In this document: piece after piece, positions 43,807 to 52,558 of the stretch
How the letters are laid out: each line of letters starts with the position of its first letter
Position numbering within the stretch: position 1 is the first letter of the stretch
Source: an uncultured Lachnospiraceae bacterium
Lineage (GTDB): Bacteria; Bacillota; Clostridia; Lachnospirales; Lachnospiraceae
Assembly (NCBI GenBank): GCA_910589105.1
Contig: CAJUST010000013.1
Location: forward strand, 1 to 64,000
DNA length: 64,000 nucleotides
Direction of reading: 5' to 3'
The notes under the pieces: generated by a model
The model's input: the letters and a program-made list of their open reading frames with translations, nothing else
Database searches by the model: none
Told to the model about the DNA's origin: nothing
Made by a program: the position numbers and the translations under genes

Positions 43807-44109
43807 TTATATGATGTAGTCCATGCAGATGCGTGTCTGTATATTTGGTCTGACTTTCGCATCTGCCACTTTTACATGCTCTGGATGCGCTGCGTATCCT
43901 TTTAATGCTTCTTCATTTTCAAATGTGGAATCTAGCATTAAATCTGCATTGGAGGATAAAAGCCCTTCTGTCTGCACACAGATGTCAACTAATCCGGGAA
44001 TCTTTCCATTTAAACTTTCAAGCCCTATTTTTATTTCTGCTTTTACCGCTTCTGCCTGATCGACTGAAAATCCTTCTTTTAATTGCCATAAAATAATATG
44101 TTTTACCAT
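43807..44109 (-). CDS. Dabb-family alpha/beta-barrel protein
   Basis: 100 residues of the stress-responsive Dabb family, small dimeric ferredoxin-like barrels. It begins MVKHIILWQLK with conserved His, and has IPGLVDICVQ, DLMLDSTFENEEALKGYA and HPEHVKV. Some family members bind small aromatic or cyclic substrates, but no reaction can be assigned here. GGGAGG lies before the ATG. Three direct repeats at 35-base intervals sit immediately upstream and look like part of its control region. Confidence 0.88.
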   Translation of the reverse strand: MVKHIILWQLKEGFSVDQAEAVKAEIKIGLESLNGKIPGLVDICVQTEGLLSSNADLMLDSTFENEEALKGYAAHPEHVKVADAKVRPNIQTRICMDYII

Positions 44110-44122
44110 AAGAACCTCCCAA

Positions 44123-44206
44123 ATTCATTTGTGTGATCTTTTCTGTTTACTCTTAAAATTCATTTGTGTGAGAGCTGCTGTTCTTTCAGAATGCTCATTT
44201 GTGTGA
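44123..44206. repeat. Three direct repeats at 35-bp period before the Dabb gene
   Basis: The core TCATTTGTGTGA occurs three times in copies starting at 44123, 44158 and 44193, an exact 35-base period. The first two share the 14-mer ATTCATTTGTGTGA; the third reads GCTCATTTGTGTGA. They fill the interval between the hybrid kinase gene and the Dabb gene, directly upstream of the Dabb ribosome binding site. The sequence between the cores is not conserved. Confidence 0.85.
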
Positions 44207-44388
44207 TAGGATAGATTTCACTTACAAGCCTGCCGTATTCTTTATGAAGTTTTTTATCCAATTTCGTTAGGTTTGTCTAATATGAGTAAATTTCATTTTA
44301 CATAGAACTAGTCCGTAACTGCCAATTTTTATATTTAATTAAAATATATACAAGGAAAGCCCCGATTGCAATAGAGGATATTATCTTT

Positions 44389-47067
44389 TTACGCTTTCTT
44401 TTCCCATTCTTCTAAAATCCGCTCACAGGTATCAACGTCAATTTCTTCCACTGCATCGTCCAACTGTCCAAATAACTCCTTCTGCCAGTCTTCGTAACGG
44501 TATTTTTTCATCTCATGGATGACTTCACTCATCTGATCCATGTCCAAATTATCGATTGCTTTTCGCATATCGCTAAAACATTGTAGCCTTGTTTCAAGCG
44601 TAAATTCTATTTTCTCGTTAGTGTCTTCCGCTTCTTGGCAAAACGGCTTTAAGACAGGCAGATACCCAAGATATTGTTCGAGCATTCTGTCTGTGTGCTT
44701 GTGAAGAAAAGAGGAATCTCTTGCATTTCCAGCTTTTTCTAAGTCTGCGGCCCGGTCAGACAGGGAAAGCGCCCCGATTTGTTTGGAAGAACTCTTTAGG
44801 GCATGGACTTCAATCGTATATTCCGCCCAGTTCTCCTCCTCCTCTAACCGTTTCATTAGTTTCGCTTTTTTTTCGATGCTTCGGTAATATACTTTTAAAA
44901 TGCTCCAGAATAATGTCTCGCTGCCCAAAAATTTCATTGCATACGATACGTCCAAATCTCCCACAACAATGTCAAACGATTCTTTCGTTTTTTGCTGGAA
45001 TGCAAGTGAATTATATAGTTTCTGGATTTTTTCCACTGGGAGCCATTGTTTGACTTTTGAGACCAGCATCCGCAGTTCGATGGGCTTTGCGACAAAATCA
45101 TTCATGCCTTCCCGACAAAACATCTCTTTTGTCCCTTCCACGGCGTTTGCCGTCAAAGCGATAATTGGCACGTCATCGTATTCTTTATGGAAGCGCCGTA
45201 TGATATGCGTTGTTTCCACTCCGTCTAATTCCGGCATCATATGATCCATAAACACAATGTCATAATGATATTTACTGATTTTATCTATTGCGGCTTTTCC
45301 GCTGACAGCCGTGTCTATTTTCATTTTTAAAGGTTCTAAAAGCCCTTCTGCGACAGTCAGGTTTACCGCATTGTCATCTACGATTAACACTTCCGCTTCC
45401 GGCGCAATAAAATCAAAGTCCTGATTTTCCGAATCGTCGAGATTCAATTCCTCTCCATTTAAAATCATTGCAATGTTTAACGCATAAAGCGGTTTTTTTA
45501 ATACGAGGAGGTTTGGAATCTGATAGGACACGTTGTCATAAAAATTCACTAAAAGAACGGCTGTGATCTCTGGGCTCTGGGTCACAAATTCTTTGACTGG
45601 ATCTAAAAACATTGGATGCTCAATAAAGAGAAACACAGTTTTGTCTTCCGGCAGGGAAAACAATTCTTTTGCAGACTGAAGCCCAATATATTCCACGCCC
45701 AGCCGTTCGGCGTCCGCATAGAAACGCTCGCGGATAAGCGGATTGGAAATCAGACATGCGACAAGGATATGTTCCGGTTCCCGTACACGGATACAGGGGG
45801 TCCGGTCCATTACTTTTTGAGGAAGCTGGAAAGAGAACCTGCTGCCCTTTTCATATTCGCTTTCAATCTGAATATCTCCCTGCATAAGCGTCAATAACTG
45901 CTTTGATATGGCAAGCCCTAACCCTGTCCCTTCAATATTCCGGTTGCGTTTACTGTCTAACTGTTGGAAGGATTGGAATAAGTTAGGTATGTCTTCTTTT
46001 CGAATGCCAATGCCTGTATCTTCAACGGAAACCTGAAGTTCGATTTCTTCCGGTGACAAAGTGTCAAATTCAATATTTAAAATAATTCTGCCTTCGTTTG
46101 TAAATTTCGTCGCATTATTCGCTAAGTTAATTAAAACCTGCTGAATCCGTATCGGGTCGCCTAAGAGCTTATGTGGCAAATGCGGCGTAACTTCTAAAGC
46201 CAGTTCCACTTCCTTTTTTTCAAGCCTTGTCATGATAATATTCGCTACGTCGCTTACCATAGACATCGGCTCATATTCTACAAGGTTGATGTCCATTTTC
46301 CCTGATTCTATTTTCGAGAAATCTAAAATGTCATTGATAATGGTAAGAAGGGATTTTCCGGCGTTTTTAATCTGATTGATATACTCTCTGGCAATCGGGG
46401 AAAGCTCCTCACGCAGAGCCATTTCCGCCATTCCAATTACGGCATTCATCGGAGTGCGGATTTCATGGCTCATATTAGCCAGAAAATCCGATTTTAAGTT
46501 TGCGGACTTTTCCAGTTCGATATTGGAATGATATGCCATATATTTATTGTATGCAAGGCTCGACAAAATTTCAGCCATCGTATAAAGAAAGTTGTTCGCC
46601 TGATCAATTTCTTCTTGTTTCCTGATTTGAATCTGTCCCGCGGCTTCCACATATTCATCTGGATCGACATTTAATTCTCTGGCAATCCGTCTGACATATT
46701 CCGGCTCTAATGGCGCTGTCAATACCTGACCGCCTATCATACAGCCGATTAGTTTGCCGTTTGCCGTTATCGGAGCGGCAAACTCCATTAACCCCGCATG
46801 GCAGTAATATGTCGTAGGTTTCCCTTTCTCAAATACAAGATGCACGCCCTTTTTGTCACACATTGCGCAGCGGATGCCGCCGCAGGCGGAACTTCTCGTA
46901 TATTTCATGCAAAAATCAGAAAAACAGGTGCCCTCTGTCACTGCAACGCCATTTGCATCTGTTGTAATTGCGGCAATTCCGGTCATTTCTGAAAATGCAT
47001 CCTGCATCCTCTGCAGGGTATCTGCATCAATAACATCTGTTAAATGCAATTCATAATCCATATCCAT
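44389..47067 (-). CDS. PocR-sensor hybrid histidine kinase
   Basis: 892 residues, no membrane segment. In order: PocR sensory domain (about 8-165, with Cys-rich CGGIRCAMCDKKG and TYYCHAGL), HisKA with H201 in SHEIRTPMN, HATPase_c (ILDFSKIESG, NNATKFTNEG, GTGLGLAIS), a degenerate receiver lacking the Asp site (about 440-560), an intact receiver with D608 in FMDHMMPELDG, and an Hpt domain with H755 in VHALKSSSKQIGA. This is a full cytosolic phosphorelay. PocR domains bind small molecules such as diols or hydrocarbon-like ligands. It is the second gene after a response regulator (33 bases apart). Confidence 0.93.
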   Translation of the reverse strand: MDMDYELHLTDVIDADTLQRMQDAFSEMTGIAAITTDANGVAVTEGTCFSDFCMKYTRSSACGGIRCAMCDKKGVHLVFEKGKPTTYYCHAGLMEFAAPITANGKLIGCMIGGQVLTAPLEPEYVRRIARELNVDPDEYVEAAGQIQIRKQEEIDQANNFLYTMAEILSSLAYNKYMAYHSNIELEKSANLKSDFLANMSHEIRTPMNAVIGMAEMALREELSPIAREYINQIKNAGKSLLTIINDILDFSKIESGKMDINLVEYEPMSMVSDVANIIMTRLEKKEVELALEVTPHLPHKLLGDPIRIQQVLINLANNATKFTNEGRIILNIEFDTLSPEEIELQVSVEDTGIGIRKEDIPNLFQSFQQLDSKRNRNIEGTGLGLAISKQLLTLMQGDIQIESEYEKGSRFSFQLPQKVMDRTPCIRVREPEHILVACLISNPLIRERFYADAERLGVEYIGLQSAKELFSLPEDKTVFLFIEHPMFLDPVKEFVTQSPEITAVLLVNFYDNVSYQIPNLLVLKKPLYALNIAMILNGEELNLDDSENQDFDFIAPEAEVLIVDDNAVNLTVAEGLLEPLKMKIDTAVSGKAAIDKISKYHYDIVFMDHMMPELDGVETTHIIRRFHKEYDDVPIIALTANAVEGTKEMFCREGMNDFVAKPIELRMLVSKVKQWLPVEKIQKLYNSLAFQQKTKESFDIVVGDLDVSYAMKFLGSETLFWSILKVYYRSIEKKAKLMKRLEEEENWAEYTIEVHALKSSSKQIGALSLSDRAADLEKAGNARDSSFLHKHTDRMLEQYLGYLPVLKPFCQEAEDTNEKIEFTLETRLQCFSDMRKAIDNLDMDQMSEVIHEMKKYRYEDWQKELFGQLDDAVEEIDVDTCERILEEWEKKA

Positions 47068-47100
47068 GATCGAATCCCTTTGCTGCTTATTTTATAGGCG

Positions 47101-47913
47101 CTATACGCCGATTAATTTTTCAATCGTGTCCTTTAATTTTTCGTGGTCAATCGGTTTTAACAGGTATCCTTGAGGTTTATGTACAAGCGCTTCCCGTATT
47201 TTTCCCCTGTCGGATACGCCTGTCAAAAAAACGACTGGAATATCTTTTGTCAAGGAATTGGAACGCAGTTTTTTTAGGACTTCCAATCCATTTTCGTCCG
47301 GCATTTCATAATCAAGCAGAATTAAATCTGTCTTTTTCCGTCTTAAAAATCCAAGAGCCACTTTTCCGTTCACTGCTGTTGCTACATCATATTCATCTTG
47401 AATGTGCTCTTTAATCGTTTTTAACATAATAGGGCTGTCATCAATGACTAAAATATGCTTGCGCGGCATCGCGCTTTTCATTGAATCGTCAAATTCTAAA
47501 GAAAGACCGTCTGAACCAGAGTTGTTTGCGGCTTTTGGAGAGATGTCTTTCCGCTTTAAAAATTCTATAATATTGGCTTGGAGAAATTCCGGCGTAAACG
47601 GCTGCGCAATGCTCATATCCGCAACGCCATATACCATACGCTCAAAAACATTACATTCTTCTTTTGATCCGATTAAAAGAAAGGGAATGTTTTGTTCTGA
47701 CAGGTATGGTTTTAGTTTTTCTAATTCCCCAAATTGATCTGGGGCCATATGATAGAGGCAATATAGGAAAACATTTGGTTTGAAATATTTGTTATGGATT
47801 ACAATGTCCTGACTTCGGATCGAGGTTGTCATTACCTCTAAATTTTCCATTTTTTCAAATAAATCGTCAATTACGGATTCATTGGCTCCTGCCACTAATG
47901 CCCTATACTTCAT
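47101..47913 (-). CDS. Two-receiver response regulator without DNA-binding domain
   Basis: 270 residues. The N-terminal half (about 1-125) resembles a receiver that has lost its phosphorylation site; the C-terminal half (about 150-270) is an intact receiver with DDSPIM, D201 in LILLDYEMPDENG, T in VVFLTG and K in LLKPID. There is no output domain, so it probably acts through protein contacts, perhaps as phosphate sink or intermediate for the kinase behind it. The true start is the ATG at 47913 (GGAAGGAGAGG upstream); the frame reaching 48024 crosses the repeat array and lacks a site. Confidence 0.9.
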   Translation of the reverse strand: MKYRALVAGANESVIDDLFEKMENLEVMTTSIRSQDIVIHNKYFKPNVFLYCLYHMAPDQFGELEKLKPYLSEQNIPFLLIGSKEECNVFERMVYGVADMSIAQPFTPEFLQANIIEFLKRKDISPKAANNSGSDGLSLEFDDSMKSAMPRKHILVIDDSPIMLKTIKEHIQDEYDVATAVNGKVALGFLRRKKTDLILLDYEMPDENGLEVLKKLRSNSLTKDIPVVFLTGVSDRGKIREALVHKPQGYLLKPIDHEKLKDTIEKLIGV

Positions 47914-47935
47914 GTTGCCTCTCCTTCCATTATTT

Positions 47936-48095
47936 CGAAACAAATTCAGGCGTTTCGCATGTTCTATCGAAATAAAATCAATCGTTATGCATCTTTTGTA
48001 GAAATAAAATCGGTCGTTACTCAACTTCTATCGAAATAAAATCAATCGTTTCAGATTTACTGCCGAAATAATATGGCTTTATCTTAAATGCTATT
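47936..48095. repeat. Five direct repeats at exact 32-bp period
   Basis: Copies begin at 47936, 47968, 48000, 48032 and 48064, an exact 32-base period. The conserved core is CGAAATAAAATCAATCGTT: copies 2 and 4 are identical over 19 bases, copies 1 and 3 have a few changes, and copy 5 keeps mainly the first 8 bases. The 13 bases between cores differ. The array lies between the predicted promoter (48099-48127) and the response-regulator start, so it would be transcribed as leader RNA. Confidence 0.92.
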
Positions 48096-48098
48096 TGA

Positions 48099-48127
48099 AT
48101 TATAGTAAAGAACTGAGAAATTGTAAA
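48099..48127 (-). promoter_or_regulatory. Promoter of the response regulator/PocR kinase operon
   Basis: On the minus strand TTTACA (48127-48122), 17-base spacer, TATAAT (48104-48099). The predicted start site is near 48092, at the edge of the 32-bp repeat array, giving a leader of about 180 bases before the ATG at 47913. Confidence 0.75.
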
Positions 48128-48141
48128 GCGGTTTTATTTCC

Positions 48142-49353
48142 CTACAGTAAAAACTGGGCAGCCACATAGTTATTTAAATCCATGCCCTGTTCGGTCAGGT
48201 AAAGTTTCGTGGGGGTTTCAATCAGCAAGCCGTCTGCTTTCAGCTTTTCAAGGACGGAATGATATATGAAATCTACGGTCAGCCCAAATGACTGGTAAAA
48301 CCTGCTTTTTTCAATTCCTTCCGTCATGCGGAACCCTAAAAACATAAATTCTTCCATTTGGGCTTTGCGGTCCAGTTCCGTTGCCTTTGCATGGAGGGTT
48401 GAGCCGGTAATCAGCTTTTCTTGTTTTTCATCAGACAATTCCGTTTCTTCGATATGTACGGATTTTCGGATATATTCCTGCAAATCACGGATATTTTGGT
48501 AGCGTGTTTCGCCGATTAAGGAATCCGCGCCTAAGCCTGCGCCAAGGTATTCCTTCCGTTGCCAATAGCCAATGTTGTGTCTGCATTCATGCCCTTTTTT
48601 GGCAAAATTGGAGATCTCATATTGGCGGTATCCGTTTTCTGCAAGGACGGCTTGCGTCATTTTCCCTATGCGGTAAGCCATTTCTTCAGACGGAAGGATT
48701 TCTGTCTTCATGCCCGCCTGCTGCTTCACCATGTCAAATTTGTATTGCTCATAAAATGGCGTGCCTTTTTCTAAGATTAAAGAATAGCAGGAAATATGTT
48801 CCGGATTTAACCGGACGGTTTTTATCAGCGTATGATAAAACGTTTCTTCTGTCTGGTAGGGAAGGGAATCCATTAAGTCTATATTGATATTGGAAAAGCC
48901 ATATTCTCTCGCCAGTTCAAAATTCCTTAAAAATTGTTCAAACGTATGCACTCTTCCCAAAAGTTTTAGTTCTTCGTTGTTTGCAGACTGTAAGCCTATG
49001 CTTAAACGGTTGATTCCGACTTTCCGGTAACATTCGAGTTTTTTCTTTGTCAGGGTGCCGGGATTGCATTCAATCGTAATCTCGGCATTTTTTTCCACGG
49101 AAAATGAGCGGAATGCCTCTTTCATTAGTCCTGCGATATAGGATTCCTGCATCCAAGAAGGAGTTCCGCCTCCTATGTAAATAGAAGTAATGCGTCTGCC
49201 TAAAAAACGGGTTCCATAAAAGGAAAGTTCCCGTTTTAGGCCTTCCAAATATGCAAGCTGCGATTGTTCGTCTGCGTGAGCTGACAAAAAATCGCAGTAA
49301 TTGCATTTTTTCATACAAAATGGTATATGAAGATACAATTCCAATTCATTCAT
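48142..49353 (-). CDS. hemW: Radical SAM heme chaperone HemW
   Basis: 403 residues. A HemW/HemN-like radical SAM protein with the cluster motif C13-x3-C17-x2-C20 in PFCMKKCNYC, GGGTPSW, TIECNPGT and the C-terminal HemN_C domain. HemW hands heme to target proteins and is not a coproporphyrinogen oxidase, although often labelled so; the short N terminus fits HemW. The ATG at 49353 is preferred over TTG at 49359, with GAGGA six bases upstream. The gene begins at the lepA stop codon, the usual lepA-hemW pairing. Confidence 0.93.
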   Translation of the reverse strand: MNELELYLHIPFCMKKCNYCDFLSAHADEQSQLAYLEGLKRELSFYGTRFLGRRITSIYIGGGTPSWMQESYIAGLMKEAFRSFSVEKNAEITIECNPGTLTKKKLECYRKVGINRLSIGLQSANNEELKLLGRVHTFEQFLRNFELAREYGFSNINIDLMDSLPYQTEETFYHTLIKTVRLNPEHISCYSLILEKGTPFYEQYKFDMVKQQAGMKTEILPSEEMAYRIGKMTQAVLAENGYRQYEISNFAKKGHECRHNIGYWQRKEYLGAGLGADSLIGETRYQNIRDLQEYIRKSVHIEETELSDEKQEKLITGSTLHAKATELDRKAQMEEFMFLGFRMTEGIEKSRFYQSFGLTVDFIYHSVLEKLKADGLLIETPTKLYLTEQGMDLNNYVAAQFLL

Positions 49354-49355
49354 TC

Positions 49356-51167
49356 TCAATCCTCATCTAATTTCAGGACGCTCATAAACGCTTCCTGTGG
49401 AATTTCCACGCTGCCTATCTGACGCATCCGTTTTTTTCCTTCTTTTTGTTTTTCTAAGAGTTTTCTCTTACGGCTGATGTCTCCGCCGTAACATTTTGCA
49501 AGCACATCCTTACGCATGGCTTTTACGGTTTCTCTGGCAATGACTTTCCCGCCCACTGCCGCCTGAATCGGGATTTCAAACAGATGACGCGGGATTTCGC
49601 CTTTTAATTTCTCGCACATTTTCCTGCCGCGTTCGTAGGCGTTGTCTTTAAATACAATAAAGGATAAAGCGTCAACTGTTTCTTTATTGATTAATATATC
49701 AAGTTTCACTAAATCGGAACGGACATATGCCTTTAATTCGTAATCAAACGACGCGTACCCTCTGGAACGGGATTTTAAAGCGTCAAAAAAGTCATAAATA
49801 ATTTCATTTAAAGGCAAATCGTATTTCAGGAGCGCCCGCGTTTCTTCGAGATATTCCATGCTGATATAGATTCCGCGGCGTTCTTGGCAAAGGGTCATAA
49901 TCGCGCCGACATATTCGCTTGTCACCATAATTTCGGCCGAGACAAACGGTTCTTCCATATAGTCGATTTCAGACGGGTCCGGCAGGTTCGACGGGTTCGT
50001 CAGTTCGATGACTTCGCCGTTTGTCTTGTAAACTTTATAAATAACGCCCGGGGCAGTCGTCACTAAATCTAAATTAAATTCCCGTTCCAGCCGTTCCTGA
50101 ATGATTTCTAAATGCAGAAGGCCTAAAAACCCGCAACGGAAGCCAAATCCTAACGCAAGTGACGTTTCCGGTTCATAATGGAGGGAGGCGTCGTTTATCT
50201 GAAGTTTTTCTAAAGCGTCCCTTAAATCCGGATATTTCGCGCTGTCTGCCGGATATACGCCGCAGTAAACCATGGGGTTGACTTTTTTATAACCGGGGAG
50301 CGGGGCGCTGCATGGACGGGAGGCGTGTGTGATGGTGTCGCCAATCCTCGTATCCCTGACATTTTTAATTCCGGCCGTAAGATAACCGACCATTCCCGCG
50401 CTTAATTCTTCGCAGGGGATAAACTGGCCTGCGCCAAAATACCCGACTTCCACTACGTCGTCTTCCGCTTTTGTCGCCATCATGCGGATCAGATCTCCGG
50501 ATTTTACCGTTCCTTCCATAATTCGGCAAAAGACAATTACGCCTTTGTAGGAATCATAGACGGCATCGAAAATGAGCGCCTGTAAAGGCGCATCGGGATC
50601 GCCGGAGGGCGCGGGTATCTTTTCTACAATCTGCTCTAACACTAAATCGACGTTTAATCCTGTTTTTGCTGAGATTTTTGGGGCGTCCTGCGCTTCTATC
50701 CCAATCACATTTTCTATTTCTTCTATGACAAAATCGGGCTGCGCGCTGGGAAGATCGATTTTATTGATGACAGGCATCACGTCTAAGTCGTGGTCTAATG
50801 CCAGATAGACGTTTGCCAAGGTCTGGGCTTCGATACCCTGAGCCGCATCAACAACAAGGATTGCGCCGTCACATGCGGCTAAACTGCGGGACACTTCATA
50901 GTTGAAGTCGACATGGCCAGGCGTGTCGATTAAGTTGAAAATATATTCTTCGCCATTTTTGGCTTTATATATAATGCGGACTGCCTGTGATTTAATCGTA
51001 ATGCCGCGTTCGCGTTCTAAGTCCATATTGTCAAGCACTTGCGCCTGCATTTCACGGCTTGTCAAAAGACCGGTCTGTTCTATGATTCGGTCCGCTAATG
51101 TGGATTTGCCATGGTCGATGTGGGCGATAATGCAGAAATTTCGGATTTTGCTCTGATTAATTGACAT
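49356..51167 (-). CDS. lepA: Elongation factor 4 (LepA)
   Basis: 603 residues, normal length. A translational GTPase with G1 AHIDHGKST (residues 15-23), G2 ERERGITI, G3 DTPGHVDF, G4 NKID, and the LepA-specific C-terminal domain with GGDISRKRKLLEKQKEGKKR. EF4 back-translocates or remodels stalled ribosomes and affects initiation. The true start is the ATG at 51167 with GGAGG upstream; the longer frame to 51248 runs across the promoter. Confidence 0.98.
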   Translation of the reverse strand: MSINQSKIRNFCIIAHIDHGKSTLADRIIEQTGLLTSREMQAQVLDNMDLERERGITIKSQAVRIIYKAKNGEEYIFNLIDTPGHVDFNYEVSRSLAACDGAILVVDAAQGIEAQTLANVYLALDHDLDVMPVINKIDLPSAQPDFVIEEIENVIGIEAQDAPKISAKTGLNVDLVLEQIVEKIPAPSGDPDAPLQALIFDAVYDSYKGVIVFCRIMEGTVKSGDLIRMMATKAEDDVVEVGYFGAGQFIPCEELSAGMVGYLTAGIKNVRDTRIGDTITHASRPCSAPLPGYKKVNPMVYCGVYPADSAKYPDLRDALEKLQINDASLHYEPETSLALGFGFRCGFLGLLHLEIIQERLEREFNLDLVTTAPGVIYKVYKTNGEVIELTNPSNLPDPSEIDYMEEPFVSAEIMVTSEYVGAIMTLCQERRGIYISMEYLEETRALLKYDLPLNEIIYDFFDALKSRSRGYASFDYELKAYVRSDLVKLDILINKETVDALSFIVFKDNAYERGRKMCEKLKGEIPRHLFEIPIQAAVGGKVIARETVKAMRKDVLAKCYGGDISRKRKLLEKQKEGKKRMRQIGSVEIPQEAFMSVLKLDED

Positions 51168-51207
51168 TTTTTTCCTCCAATTTGTAATATGAAAGCTTGT
51201 GAGTTCT

Positions 51208-51236
51208 ATTATATGAAAAACTGGGGGAATACGCAA
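51208..51236 (-). promoter_or_regulatory. Promoter of lepA-hemW
   Basis: On the minus strand TTGCGT (51236-51231), 17-base spacer, TATAAT (51213-51208). The leader to the lepA ATG is about 34 bases. Confidence 0.72.
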
Positions 51237-51384
51237 GTAGAAATCCAACCCGTATTATGTTATACTATATATACTGCCAGTTACATATAAGGAAATCATC
51301 TAAAGGTTTAAAAACGATTTCGCAAGTAAGGATTTTCCATGGTAATGCAAGGCAGGAAATACTTATTTTTAGGAGATGCGTAGG

Positions 51385-51750
51385 ATGCTTAAACTTTTTG
51401 ACAAAAAATGGGAGAAAGTTTTAAAATGCCAAGATATTCCAGCAATAAAAGATAAAAAATGGAAAGATTTTTTTCTAATTGATATATTTCCTGACATCAA
51501 ACGTGGAAAGCGTTTAAAAAGAGAGGATCATATTGCTGGAAGTATCCCGTATATTTCATCTTCTGCTTTAAATAATGGCATCGATGATTTTGTTGGAAAT
51601 GAGATAAAAGTTAGAAAATATAAAAACTGTTTAAGCCTTGCTTATTCTGGCAGTGTTGGCTCATGTTTTTATGAACCATTTGAATTTATTGCTTCTGACC
51701 ATGTGACACATTTACAAAATGACAGCGAATCTGATGATTACAAAATATAG
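51385..51750 (+). pseudogene. Truncated type I restriction specificity subunit (HsdS-like)
   Basis: 121 residues resembling one target-recognition half-domain of HsdS or a related S subunit: DIKRGKRLKREDHIAGSIPYIS, SSALNNGIDDF, LAYSGSVGSCFYEPFEFIASDHV. The frame stops after LQNDSESDDYK, well short of the second recognition domain and the central helices, and no hsdM or hsdR is present. It is AT-rich and isolated among housekeeping genes. It is probably a remnant of a lost restriction system. The ATG at 51385 is nine bases after AGGAG; one at 51376 is too close to it. Confidence 0.6.
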
Positions 51751-51796
51751 CCAGTATTTTGAATACTTAATAAATAATTTCTAAAAAATAGCTAAT

Positions 51797-52558
51797 TTAT
51801 ATTTTTTGTTCGTTCATTTCAAATGATTCATTTTCTCCGGTAATGTCCACAACTCTCCTCGCAAACGTCCCGTTTGAAATCTTCGCTTTAAATGCCGGGA
51901 TGCAGTTGTAATCCTGCCACATGTGCATGGGAAACACTGCCTTTGCATTTACATGCTCTAAAAAGTAAAGAAGCCCTTCTCCGGCAAACTTCTTTTGCCG
52001 TGGGTCTAGCGGGACAAACGCCGCATCAATCTCATAATCTGACAGTTTGTTGATTTCATGCTTATATGCCCGCGTTTCCTTTCCATTTACAAGCTCTCCC
52101 GCGCCGTCCCATTTCCAGAGGTTTAAATCTCCCGCATGGTAGATTGTCTTTTCTTCTGCAAATACTAAAAAAGCTACGCCAACGTCCGTAGAACGCAGTG
52201 TCCTTATCTTCATGTCATCAACTTGATAAGTTTTAAGCGGATGGACGAACGTCACTTTTTCCTTCACTTTTGGCGAAATCCCGTTGCGCTCTAAATACCG
52301 GTCGGACAGACGAATGTCTTTTGATAGAATATAGGAGATGTTAGGGTATTTTTCTGCCCACCGTAAAATCTCAAGATCAAAATGATCCTGATGGAAATGG
52401 CTTGCAAACACATAGATTGCCTTACTTTCGTCAAATTCCGGCAATACGCCTGTAAAATGATACCCCTTTACCATTCCGTCCCTAAAATAATCAAAAATCA
52501 AAACCCGTTTTTCCATTTCTACGGTAAAACAGCTATGGTGCAAAAAAGTTACAATCAT
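51797..52558 (-). CDS. MBL-fold metal-dependent hydrolase
   Basis: 253 residues of the metallo-beta-lactamase fold, UlaG/RomA-like. The metal ligands are visible in HFHQDHFD (about residue 53), HAGDLNLW and the late PMHMWQDY. It begins with FLHHSCFTVEM, also typical of this subgroup. The substrate is unknown. Its start overlaps the amidohydrolase stop (ATGA), so the two are coupled and may act on related substrates. Confidence 0.88.
   Translation of the reverse strand: MIVTFLHHSCFTVEMEKRVLIFDYFRDGMVKGYHFTGVLPEFDESKAIYVFASHFHQDHFDLEILRWAEKYPNISYILSKDIRLSDRYLERNGISPKVKEKVTFVHPLKTYQVDDMKIRTLRSTDVGVAFLVFAEEKTIYHAGDLNLWKWDGAGELVNGKETRAYKHEINKLSDYEIDAAFVPLDPRQKKFAGEGLLYFLEHVNAKAVFPMHMWQDYNCIPAFKAKISNGTFARRVVDITGENESFEMNEQKI

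Noticed and set aside
47914..48024. Upstream extension of the two-receiver regulator
   Set aside because: It runs through the 32-bp repeats with no ribosome site, whereas the ATG at 47913 has GGAAGGAGAGG.
47936..48095. Regular repeat-gap pattern that could be taken for a CRISPR array
   Set aside because: The gaps are only 13 bases, the repeats are imperfect, and no cas gene is nearby. The position directly after a promoter fits a control element better.
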